Source of the DNA: Pyrocephalus nanus
Lineage: Eukaryota; Chordata; Aves; Passeriformes; Tyrannidae
Assembly (NCBI GenBank): GCA_038380795.1
Contig: CM076267.1
Coordinates: 22,363,501-22,427,500 of the forward strand
DNA: 64,000 nt
Direction of reading: 5' to 3'
Position numbers and translations under genes: made by a program. Position 1 is the stretch's first letter; every line of letters begins with the position of its first letter. The notes under the pieces are model-generated. The model had not been told where the DNA came from, searched no databases, and was given only the letters and a program-made list of their open reading frames with translations. Of the stretch, positions 51,095 through 61,546 are shown one piece after another.

Positions 51095-51480
51095 GTGAAA
51101 GCTGTCATATTTGCATCTGTTTTCTTTGAAGTGCTGAAAGGGCCTAGAGGATGCTGGAAACGTGCTATCTTTTCTGTATGTCTTTATAGCATGCTGGCAG
51201 CCAGTCACTATTGTCATTTTATCTCCTTACCCCAAGGCTAAATTTTGCCTTCATCAAACAATAAAAACCAACAGCAGTTTTTGTACCATGCAGCAAGAAG
51301 ATATCTGCCATCTGATCAAGAGGGGGATATTTGCTGCAGCTATCCAGCATGGAGCTGGCAATGTGCATTCATAATGGCTAGGTAATCAGCTTTGTTGGAA
51401 ATCTCTATGTACTGGACAATTTTCAAATAGCCAAGCACAAACCCATTAACTTGGCCTAGTTCATCACTGTGGCTATTTTA
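51095..51480. promoter_or_regulatory. Candidate conserved non-coding element, part 5
   Basis: Repeat-free segment with a perfect octamer ATTTGCAT (51109-51116), a SOX-type AACAAT (51257-51262) and CTTTGTT (51390-51396). It closes the repeat-poor interval bracketed by the two CR1 copies. Support is motif content and texture only. Confidence 0.3.
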
Positions 51481-52544
51481 TGGGAAAATTTTCAGAGTTT
51501 GATCCTAGACGGTATGTTTCTGATTTCTGTATGTGAATTAAAAAAGAATAAATATGCTCTTTCCTGAAAAACTAGACAGTGACAGCAATGATCATCCCAA
51601 TATTCATAAAAAAAGAATGTCTTTATTTCCCCCATGGATGGCTTATACAGAGATAATTTTATTTGGAGATGGAACTTCTTCTGCTTTTCTTCCTAAGCCA
51701 AATGGTTTCTACGGAATGTCAAACTGCTCTTTTTCTCTGTATTGTGTAGCTGTAAAATAAAAAAACCCTTTGCTCTTTAACAAAAAAAAGTATCTAAAGT
51801 AGAATATGGAGAAAAAGTTTCTTTGTCATACAAACTGTCTTCATTTAGAATAAAACATTAAATTCAGCTATAAATGTTATATATGTTATATATTCAGCTA
51901 TAAATGTTATATAAAATCTTCCTTTTATCCTACTAATTGTAAGGTCCGCTTGTATCCCTGTTTCTTATGTTGAGAGGTAAAGGGAGGAGAGGACCCTATG
52001 CTCCAGAATGTGACCATCACCTCACAGACCACCACGATTCCAAACTCAACTCTTTGGGAATCAACTGATTTGGAAAGACTTTGCTAAAGGAAATCTTTGA
52101 TCACTGTATGTTCATTTTCGCTTGCTCTATTATGTAAAACCACCCAGGTAAAGAAGAGACAAATTTAGTGATAGAGGGTACGAACACAATCTGTGACAGG
52201 TTTTCTTCCCTCTACCCGGTTGTCCATTGTTTTTTTGGCAGGCTCTGTGCTATTGGACACACTGACATATCCTCACATCATGACAGCATACCACAGAGAC
52301 AAAAATCTGGAAGCAAAGCAGCTTTCAAATATTTGGCTGTCTGGCTTTATTCATTATAACTTGAGACCTGGAGAGAGCAAGGGCCCTTGGCTGTGATCTC
52401 CTAGGATCTCGACTAACTCTAAGGCCACAGCTGTGAAGTTTCATCAGCCTGACACACACCACCTCTGAGTCTACAGGCCACATCTGCCAGTAGTAGCTTG
52501 TCCATCTCATGAAGAAAATTGAAAGCATTCATGTCTATGTGCAT
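51481..52544. other. Gene-free DNA with a small tandem repeat
   Basis: No gene is recognised. A 22-bp direct repeat with 30-bp spacing lies at 51862-51913. Confidence 0.45.
51862..51913. repeat. 22-bp perfect direct repeat, 30-bp period
   Basis: Bases 51862-51883 and 51892-51913 are identical (ATTCAGCTATAAATG plus TTATATA), separated by a TATGTTAT-like spacer that itself echoes the unit. A recent slippage-type duplication is the simplest origin. Confidence 0.9.
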
Positions 52545-52590
52545 AGATAGATATATATATATATGTATACACACATATATGTGTGTGTTT
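52545..52590. repeat. Compound AT/AC/GT microsatellite
   Basis: (GATA)2-like units, a TA array, ACACAC and GTGTGTG follow one another. The CACATATATGTGTG part is self-complementary. Confidence 0.85.
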
Positions 52591-52766
52591 TGGAGTGAGA
52601 CATCAAATTCTGAACAATGGCTACCAATGGAGCAGGCGATGAGCAGGAGCCCCACGGCACCCCTCAAACATCAGCCATGTTGCTGCCTTGGCTGCAGGGA
52701 GGTTATTTGCTGTAGGGGGACAAGTGCTTGGGGCAGGGACACACTGGAGAGACTGGCTTTGTGCAG

Positions 52767-53205
52767 TCACAGAATCACAGAACATGCTGAATTTGAAAGG
52801 ACCCACAAGGATCCATCAAGCCCTGCACAGGAGCACCCCAAGAGTCACACCCTGTACCTCAGAGTATCATTCAAATGCTTCTTGAACTCTGTCAGGCTGT
52901 GACCACTGCCCTAGAGAGCTTGTTTCAGCATCCAGCCACCCTCTGGGTGAAGAACTTCATCTATCCAACCTAAACCTTCCCTGACACAAGTTCGGCCATT
53001 CTCTCAGGTCCTGTCACTGGTCTCCAGAGAGAGCAGAGATCAGTGCCTGCCCCTTTTCTTCTCCTTATGACAAAGTCATAACTGCAATGAGGTCTCCCCT
53101 CAGTCTCCTCTTCTCCGGGCTGAACAGACCAAGTGCCCTCAGCCACTCCTCACATGGCTTCCCCTCAAGACCCTTCACCATCTCCACTGCCCTCCTTTGG
53201 ATGGC
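52767..53205 (-). mobile_element. CR1 LINE, 5'-truncated, inverted
   Basis: A minus-strand CR1. The 3' end is at the left, with tcacagaatcacagaac as reversed octamers. The reversed 'cttctcttctccaggctgaac'-type block is present near 53100 as 'ctcctcttctccgggctgaa', and the left-going blocks match the plus-strand copy at 46.0-46.7 kb, including an exact 35-base identity (52861-52895). Close to the 3' end a short piece of the usual 'ggttggactcagtgatcc' block is missing, a small deletion or subfamily difference. Identity fades by about 53205. No intact reading frame. Confidence 0.92.
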
Positions 53206-55329
53206 AAAGTCTGTGGGGTAGACGCTGCACCAGAGCGTGCTCTGTGTGGAATGCCACAGGGCAAACCCTAGCCTTGAGTAATAAAAAAAGCCAGATCCCC
53301 CCAGTTAGCTGGAGGATCAAGGCTCACTGCACCAATCACAAAGACCAGATATGAACTCTTTTGCTCCTAAAACAGAGCATGTGCCTTTGCTAAGAGCAAG
53401 TCCAAAAATGCACTATGGGAACTGCCACGGAATTGGCTCAGGCAGAGCTGTCCTGAAGCCAAATCACTCTGAATTGTCATTATCTTCTCAGAAAACTATG
53501 TTTGAGCAGTGCCAACAGGAACCCTGGAACTCATAAACTTGCTCAAGATACAAAATGCTGTGATACATTTTAGATAACAACTTTTTTTTTTTTAACTCTT
53601 TACTAAATATTGTAGGAATCAGTAAATTGACAACGTTTGCTAGAAAATGATGTACTATACTTGGAAAATATTGCTTAAAGAGATGATGTGTCATTGCTCG
53701 GTCTCCAGTTGTACTTTTTTTGGATAAAGGGGAAGAATCACTTAAAATGTGGGCTACAATATTTGTAAAGTTTAATCTTGGAGATATCAATGTCTGGAAA
53801 AAAACCTGTGTTGAATTTTGCATTTAATTTTGAGAAACTTCTGTAGACGGTTCAAAGGCCAAGAAGCATGTAAAGTTCACAGCCAGAACTGCAGAAGAAA
53901 GGATCTCATTTTGGAAATAACATCTATTACCAACGTTAAAGCTCATAGAGCTTACAATTAGTTTCTTTCAATTCCTGGTCAGTGCAGCATGTAAACTAAT
54001 AATGAGGTGTTGAGATTGATACCTGTTCCATATTTCATAAAACATAAGGTAGCAGATTTTCTATTCCCTGATTGAAGTCAAAATAAAAAAAGACAAACCG
54101 CAAAATTGCTTCATAGTAAAATCACTCATTTGTTCAATTTCATCAAGCTGGTATTTGGTCCTCCAGAGACATGTTCATCTCTAGAGAGTTCTTTTAAGAA
54201 GTTACCAGGAAGTTAATGGAAGACTGAAGCTAATGGCACACTCCAGGGAAAAGAAACTGGAAAAAAAGAAACTGTGTTCTAAAAAGCAGACTGAGCTGTT
54301 GTGTTGCAGGAGCCCTCAGCTCCCTTGTATGACTAACAAACACATTTCACTGTGAATTTTCATACCCTTCTTCAATTAACTTTCTTCTTGCCAAATTCCT
54401 CTTCATTTTAAGCTATCTGCAGCAGCATGTTCATCTGGATTCAACAGCATTCCTCTTAACACTGTTTATTTTTAAAGCAGATCTTTATCATAATTTGTAT
54501 TATATTATAGACAGTAGGGCAGTTTGCAGTACTAGTCCAATGTATGGGCTCAAAATCATAACTCTTGCCAAATGGAAACTTACAGTCAGATAAACCTTAC
54601 AAAAGTTAATTTCCCATTTCCACACATGGCTTTTGCAACTCAGGATTTTGTATAAGATCATTTTGCTGAATTAAGGATACAAAGCTTTCAGGGAGAGACT
54701 ACATCTTCCATGGTGAGCAACAACAAACCTAGACCAGAATACATGTTTCTGAAAATAAAATGTGATGCAAACAGCCTACTGCTGGCACTGTGATGCAAAC
54801 AGTTTGCTGAGCCCTGTACTGAACTGTTGAAGAGAAAAATTAGGAGAATGTAAAGGAAATAATAAAAATATAAATGACCACAGCTGATTTTATAACTAAA
54901 ACTCAGTGTAGAACAATAATATGTAATGGAGAAAGTGACAAAAGAATCCTGAACTCTAATAATTATTTGTACAAAACAGTTACCAAAATAGCAGCACTTT
55001 TCTAGGAAGAGGCAGGGTAGAGGAGGATTGGGAAAATATTTCATAGAAGAATACACAATCCTGAAGGGAAGAGAAATGAGATTTTACAAGGCTGTTTGAG
55101 CTTATGTCAAACACAAGAACAAGGGAGCATAAACTAAAGCTAAGAGAAGGGTCAGACCCTCAAGGAATTTAGTCAGAATTTCTTTAGATGGGGAGTAGCG
55201 AATATATATAATAAAAGGCAAAGGGCAGAAATAAAGGAAAAAAAAAACCTCAAAACTATTTCAAATGGTTATAAAACAGAGCCAAAACTCAAACAGTAAG
55301 AAACACCATGGAGCAAAATTGCTAACTGA
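53206..55329. other. Gene-free DNA
   Basis: Nothing coding is recognised. Minus-strand frames at 53488-53823 and 54688-55056 are rich in F, L, S and Y without a domain. A T-run at about 53582-53593 and a 14-bp repeat pair at 54761-54802 are the only structured items. Confidence 0.5.
54761..54802. repeat. 14-bp direct repeat with ATGCAAA core
   Basis: TGTGATGCAAACAG occurs at 54761-54774 and 54789-54802 (28-bp period). Each copy holds an octamer-like ATGCAAA, so this could be a doubled POU-type site or a simple duplication. Confidence 0.85.
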
Positions 55330-56047
55330 GGAAAGAGAGGCAAATGGTCAGGCTTGCTTGCTTCCTTCAAGGCTTATTTTCTAAATTTCTCCCTCACAAA
55401 TGCAAAGTGAATGCTGCACAAGCCCCATGGGACCAAAAAATATGCCATCTCATCCCCATCAGGACTTCTGGCCACCCAGACCCTGGTGAATTAGAGTTCT
55501 TACTCAAATACTGCTTATCCCACCTTTATTGAAAACTGAAGTCCTCAGACTGACATCGAGCTGCCAGCTACCTCCAAAGCCACCCAAAATCCATAGATGT
55601 CATCCATTTTTCAACTCCAAATTTTGAGACCTCCCAAAAATGCCTGTTTCCAGGCAGGTCCTGACAATTCTGACAAATCTACAGTCTGTTCCTCCCTATT
55701 GCTTTTTGGGATCCATAAACGAGTTTTTCCTCTGTTTACACACTGAGGTCGCAACAGACCCAGAAGATGCAAGTCATGCATGAAATGCAAAGGGAGGAAG
55801 CAGTATCCTTACTTCTCAAAGACAACACCAAAGCAGGGAATGAAACTCAGGTTCCACTGCTCCCGGCAGGGGCTGGCCCATGGGCTATTTGGGCTTATTC
55901 CGGCCACACTCCAGCCCACACAATTTAAGCTGTCTACAAACCTGAGGAGCTTTTTACCAGGGAGTGTAAAGTTCCAGCACTCAAACCCCTCCTTCAGTTA
56001 GGAGCTCTCAGGGAGAACAAGATGCCCCTCTCAACCTCTCCCCCCAG

Positions 56048-56076
56048 GAAGGTTTTGACACAGATAAATATGCCAG
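56048..56076 (+). other. Possible 29-nt microexon (unproven)
   Basis: The segment is preceded by a C/T-rich tract ending in CCCCCCAG (acceptor-like, ending at 56047) and followed by a donor-like GTAAGC directly after CAG. Two of the three frames are open through it (one reads EGFDTDKYA). Twenty-nine is not a multiple of three, so inclusion would shift frame. I recognise no gene for it, and no flanking exon is visible in the window, so chance is a serious alternative. Confidence 0.15.
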
Positions 56077-56350
56077 GTAAGCACAAATGGACACTGAACT
56101 TTCACAAATGGGGACACCACCACTTTGCTTTGGCACACCTGAAGACAAAGGCTTTCCTTCTACCTGTTTGAAGAACAACAGTGGCTCTTTCCTGGAAAGC
56201 TTTTCTGTGTCCAATGCAAAAGACATTCATCCCCAGGGCACTGCACCTGTGGGCTGGAGAGGTTGAGGTGTGAGACAGGCTGGTTCAGGCTGCCCAGTCA
56301 GCTGAGCTGTGGAGGTGCCTTGATGAGTACCATTGCTGTGGCACAGCACA

Positions 56351-56370
56351 GCATAGTGGAGCATAGTGGA
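56351..56370. repeat. Tandem 10-bp duplication
   Basis: GCATAGTGGA occurs twice head to tail. Confidence 0.9.
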
Positions 56371-56739
56371 GGATGCTCTGCTCAGGGCTGGTTGTGGTAT
56401 TGCAGTAGGTACAAGATGCATTGCTGTTCTCATCCTCAAACAGAATGGAAATCAAGCCCTTCAGATCAAAGTCTTCATTAGATATTTATGCATCTCACTT
56501 CCACCAATTTCAGCAGGGATGAGTGGTCAAAGATGCTTTGATGCATTAGGTTTAACCGCATTATTTCTGTAAATGATACACATGAAACAGTAAAACCACT
56601 GATAAAGGTGTATACTTCAGTTTCCAGCTTCTGGAGCTTCCTTGGCTGCATGCCTGACAACATTTTGCCCAGGCTTAACAATATACAGGCAGCAGTTTGC
56701 ACTGCTCCCCATGGACAATTGCTCAGCAGCCTAATATAT

Positions 56740-57088
56740 TTCAGTAATGATTTTTTCCTAAGATTCACCTTAAATTTTCTCTTGCTTAATTTCACCCCAT
56801 CATTCTTAGTTATACCTTCTAGTACTGTCCTAACTATTCTCTCATTCTTTCTCTTTTTTTTTTTTTTTTTTAATTCAAGCTCCTTTCAAACTTATCTGTG
56901 TTTCCCATCAATCATCCTCTAGTGAAGTCAGAGATATGGCACTTAGCTTTTTTTTAATCCTTTCTCATCATTTGGTCCCTTCTGCTCTGATTGCTTTGTT
57001 GCTCCTCTCACCTTCTCAACGGTTTGTCAATATTTTCGTAACGATGCTGTTCCCAGGATTTCATGCAGTATTGCAGGTATGGCCGAAG
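56740..57088 (-). mobile_element. Very old CR1-type LINE relic
   Basis: Reversed CR1-like blocks are faintly visible: a catcatttggtcccttctg / ctttgttgctcctctcacc block and 'gatttcatgcagtattgcag' followed by gtatggcc, matching the order 'atcatttttgttgctctcct ... gcagtattccaggtgtggcc' of old amniote CR1 copies read on the minus strand. A T18 run (56854-56871) interrupts it. No coding capacity remains. Much older than the four CR1 copies with clear octamer ends. Confidence 0.5.
56854..56871. repeat. T18 homopolymer
   Basis: Eighteen thymines inside the putative old CR1 relic. Confidence 0.95.
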
Positions 57089-59499
57089 ACTGACACCCAC
57101 CAGTTCTACTACCACTCTAACATAATGTCCTTTTACGTAAAAGCCCAAAATGTATCAATCGCCACTATTTCTGCCCTCACATTTCCAATTCACTACAGAT
57201 ATAGAGCACCAGCAAAAAACACCGTGGGTTCTAGGACCCAGTTTTCAGGAGGTTCCTGCTTCAGCTGCAACACCAGCTTGCAAAAAAGCCAGTGCCAAGC
57301 TGTTTGTAAATCTGGTCTTTGTCTACAAGCCTGCTGAGAGCAGGGGCCCAAATGAAAGCAATAAATGCTTAAGAAAAACAAATAAATTGGTTTTGAGCTT
57401 TTTCAGAAAATTCAGTCGGACAGTCCTCAGCAACCTGGTGCAGCCGTGAAGACCCTTCAGCCACAACACACAAAGCAGTGACATTTTCACATAGGGAACC
57501 TTCTGCAAAAACAAGGGAAGGTTCACTTGAAAAACTTCAGTTTGCTGCAGATTTTGTTTTTCACTTGGGAGTCTAGAGCTGGAGCACATAAAGGGCAAAC
57601 CTGTCATCTTTTAAACAAAAGGCCTAGGGAAAGCCAAGCCTCTGAACCACAGTGAGGCCAGAAGCCTCCTTCTCCGCAGAGCCCTGCTAGACCACTATCA
57701 GCTCACCCACAGCCCTAGCACACCTACCAGCACAGGGAGAGTGCCAATTCTCCTTCTTATCATAGAAACAATGAACTGAACATAACTTTAATAAAATTAC
57801 CCCATTTTTTGCACTGGGACAGAATAAATTATATTTTTGGTAAATTCTGACAAATCTCTCTTAACATTGATAACTTCTTTCAGGAATTCATTCTCTTGCA
57901 CTCTTTTCTCCACATATAGCTTTAAAAATAACATTCACCATGTAACCATATAATACAGAGTGTATCTCCTAACAGGTATTGCTCACACAGTTCAACTAAA
58001 GGCAAGTGAAAAGATAAACTTTAGTGCTTACCACAGTTTAGGCAGTAAAGCTCTAACCCTCTGCTCACAAGGTATTTGTGCAAGTGATAGGACAGTAACT
58101 TCATAGAGAGATACTACATTCTGTAAATATTTATAGAAGTGGAGTTAAAAAAAAACCAAAACAAACACAAAAAACTCCAAATCAACAAATAAAAATAAAA
58201 AATAAAAACCAAACCAAAAAACCCCCAGGGAATTCCTTACCCTTACATTAGCCCAGATTTGAGGATTTGCATCTGAAATGGGTTAGCAGATAATCCTGAC
58301 TCCTCCCTGCAAAAGGCAAAGAAGGAAGTTAGCATCCAACCACAGTTCCTTCATACACCTTTCAGAGCCATATCTAACATCTATTCCTTCATATTTTGGT
58401 TCTTTTGCAAAGACTTATGCCTCAAAGTTTGATCATCTTTAATAAAATCTCTCCATTTGTGTTTGCTATTCATTCCAATAATGCCCAAGTGATCAAAATG
58501 AGGTCTATGGATTTGTCTTACTTCATACTGGATAAAAGAAGAGGCAGTGTGTATTAGCATCAACCTGGGAGAAGACAATATAAAGAAAAATTTCTTATCA
58601 CACCTTTACTTAATTAAGTTTCTTTTATTTTTACTCACATGCAAAGCCCTGGTAAGACAAAATGTGGTGGTACAGAGACAGTCATGGTGCCTAAACTAGT
58701 TATTGTTCATTAGCTGAGCAGCATTACTCCTACCTTCTCTTAACCTACAGTAATTACAAAATTGAGTGTGTGAGCTTAAACCATTCATTTCAGTTCACCC
58801 AAGGGACAGTGCCATGCCATATAAAATCTTGAGACACAAGGCACTAAAATGAAAAAAGGTTTGGTGAGTGTCCTTTCCTTTTGCATTTGTTTGTACAAAT
58901 CCCAAGGCAGCTACAAATCTCAGACATTAGATGTTCTCCTGAAAAATGCTGGGGAAGAGAAGGAACCAGCAATTAAGAATGGCCAGGGCTAGTGTAGACC
59001 TGGGAGAGCACAACTGATGTCAGCTAGCCAGGAATAATGCAATACTCTGTTGGTATCTCTCTGAATCAAACCTAGATTTCACATGTATAGTAAAAGTAAA
59101 ACTATTTACTTCATAAACCAAGTTTCTATGAAGATAGTTGCCACACCAGTTCAAAATAGTGGTTCATCTAATGCTGAGGGGGTTTCCTACCAAAGCTTCG
59201 GCTTTTTAGGAGCAAATGCAAGACATCCATGGTAGGCAAACAGAATAAAGGTACATAGGAGAGATAATTTCCTAGATCCGCTTGATTATTCATTTTCTTA
59301 AACCCTGAAGCCTGAGAGCTGAGTACTCCCTAAAGCCATATATATCATGTCTAAGGTAACTCAGAAAAGACTGTGTAAATGTTGTAATTGTTTTTCAAGA
59401 TTCACTAGCTACTTGGCTTGGACTCCAGCTACTTGCAATAAGCCTTTTAAGATGGGTTCAAATATCCCCCTTTTTAGGCGGAAATGTTCACTTTATGTC
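57089..59499. other. Gene-free DNA
   Basis: No gene or young repeat is recognised. An A-rich tract lies at 58147-58227. Frames on both strands in 57150-57610 overlap one another and have no domain. Confidence 0.45.
58147..58227. repeat. A-rich low-complexity tract
   Basis: About 80 bases of A with scattered C, including AAATAAAA units, ending in a C5 run. No parent retroelement is visible upstream. Confidence 0.85.
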
Positions 59500-59950
59500 T
59501 TTTTATTCAGGTGTCAAGAGAAGAGGCAAAGTGATTCTGGATTTACCCTCTCAATAGCATCTGTTACCTGCTACACCTCTGTCATGTCCCTTCTTGTTTA
59601 TCTTCATCTGACTTAAATAGTACCAAGCTTTTCACTCGCTCTTCATTCAGAGGTCTTTTCACATCTGCACAAATTTCCATCATCCCAGTATAAGCTCTGT
59701 TATTCCTGCTATTTCCTTTTTGAGTCAGAGTAATGAGAACTGAACAGAAAGAAAGGATTTTTTATAATATGTCATTCTAATATTCTCACAGTTGTTTTCC
59801 TCTCCCAGCTGATTCCATTCATTTGATTTTTAACCACTGCAAGGAGGGGAGCCCTTCACTGTGCTGTCCAGGGCAATGCCCACATCTCTTTCACAAGTGG
59901 TTACCACGAATTGGGAATCAGTAATATGATCCAGATCTTCCCTCGTAATC
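59500..59950 (-). mobile_element. Very old CR1-type LINE relic
   Basis: Blocks in minus-strand CR1 order are discernible. There is a catgtcccttcttgtttatc / ttttcactcgctcttcattc block, then 'cctttttgagtcagagtaat' with gagaactgaaca. At the right, 'ttcactgtgctgtccagggc' is followed by aatgcccacatctctttcac and agtggttacc, which parallels the old amniote CR1 text 'ttcactgagctatccacaa, gactccaagatctctttcc, gagtggtaac'. Substitutions and indels are frequent and no frame survives. Confidence 0.65.
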
Positions 59951-61200
59951 TCTGCCATCTCTGCTGATGCCAAATGCTCCAGAGCCTCTGTTTATTCATT
60001 CTGTCAGACCGAAGAAGCTGATTGCATTTACTACTCTCCTAAGGCCAAGCCCTAAGGATTTTAGTCCTTATATTAAATCAAGCTTGTCCTGAAGGCAGTG
60101 GGAGTTTGCCAGAGCACAAAAACTGAATCAAACTCAGTCCTTCAAACTCAGAGCAGCTCAGACCTTGTTGATAATGAGCACTGGGGGGCCAGAAGGTCAG
60201 AGGAGTGGGAGAAGCTGTGATTGCAGAACATTTACTGTCAAATCATCAGCACAGTCTTTCCATACCTTGTAAATCCTCCCCCCAAAAGCCCTTCATTTCT
60301 GTTATTCTGGCTTTAAAAAGTGAGACTGCAGCAAGATTTAGAGACAGAAGAAGTCCCCATCCCACTCCTGCCAACCTCCTTGCCTGAGCTGGCAAGCAGG
60401 GCGGCTCCAGCACCCACACACTGACTGGACAACACAGCCCAGGATGGCTTCCCAGGTGTCTTACTCCTTGTCCCAGCACCCTTCACAAATGTTTCCCATT
60501 ACCTTAAATCAGTCACAGATTTACCAATAGCCCAAGACTTATGGCACTTCAGAATATGGGCTACCCTTAGCAAGCATTTTTGCCAACTGCAGCCTACCCT
60601 GGTCAGGCCAGATGTTCTGAAGGGTGTGGGATTAGAGACACCAGGGAAGAGAGTAGATCTTGCTGGCAGGATTTGGCCCCAGAAACAGACCCAGCAGCCC
60701 ATTCTCAGGTCACAGCAGTGCTGAGGATGCAGGTCAGCTGAAGTCAGTACTAATGACACTGCGAATGGTCAGTGAGGCCCTGGGGTTTGGTACAATCAAA
60801 ACTCTCATCCCAGCTAGTGGCAAACCCCAGATGCAGCATATGCAGTAATCATTGCATTTATCCATTCAGCCTGCCTGGCCCAGAGACCTGGCACGTGCTG
60901 ACCACCTTGAATTTGTGAGGAAGCGCATTTTGAATCACCCATCAAAAATTTGCTCTCTTGATTTTATACCATTTCAGGTGCATATGGACTCATACATCAG
61001 CTTCTTCTGCAACCTAAGAGAAGCAGTAGGATTTTATTGACTGTTACAGAAATATATTTGCACGTGTTTATCTAGCAGATACTAGGATGCATTGTTAGGC
61101 ACTGAGCCACTTTGTCACTACCTGCCATTAAAATAAAATTTAATAATCTCTATCAATCAACTGTAGCCACCATTGACCAACAGGGACCACCTCTCAGTCA

Positions 61201-61246
61201 TCATTTCTAGCATATGAATAGCTCGTTCATTTCTAGCATAATGAAT
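61201..61246. repeat. Imperfect direct repeat, 26-bp period
   Basis: TCATTTCTAGCATA occurs at 61201-61214 and 61227-61240, each followed by an (A)TGAATA block. Confidence 0.85.
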
Positions 61247-61519
61247 ATATTTGTACAAAATACACAATGGGCATTTCAATTCCTAATACTACTGCCCCTA
61301 TACCATTTGCATTTGTTATTTGTATTCATGAACATTTCCAGAACTAGGCAAGAAAATAAAATATTTATTTTTCTTCAGGAATTTGAGTGAGTTGCTGGAC
61401 AGCGGATGGCAGGATCTGGTCATGATCCAGTCTTTCACGTGACAGAATTGCACAACACCTAATTATAATAATAATTTTAAAAACTAGATCAAAACATAAA
61501 GGGAAGAAAACTGTGGGCA

Positions 61520-61546
61520 TCCTGCCACTCTTTCTCTCAGGTAAAG
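61520..61546 (+). other. Juxtaposed 3'/5' splice-site-like motif
   Basis: The pyrimidine-rich 'cctgccactctttctctcag' ends at 61540 and is followed at once by GTAAAG. The form matches a recursive splice site. Without evidence of transcription it is only a pattern match. Confidence 0.15.

Larger units (their letters stand above)
55330..56560. other. GC-elevated, gene-free segment
   Basis: Richer in G and C than the flanks, with overlapping short frames on both strands that show no domains. It contains the microexon-like 56048-56076 and a tandem 10-bp duplication of GCATAGTGGA at 56351-56370. No CR1 or other repeat is recognised. Confidence 0.4.

Noticed and set aside
52519..52902. 127-codon plus-strand open frame
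   Set aside because: It runs through a microsatellite and into the antisense strand of a CR1.
53488..53823. 111-codon minus-strand open frame
   Set aside because: AT-rich chance frame with a poly-lysine run from a homopolymer.
54688..55056. 122-codon minus-strand open frame resembling a membrane protein
   Set aside because: The hydrophobic look comes from T-rich codons. No start context, domain or splice signal.
57290..57375. Possible tail of an old SINE/LINE (agcaataaatgctt)
   Set aside because: Too short and too diverged to name.
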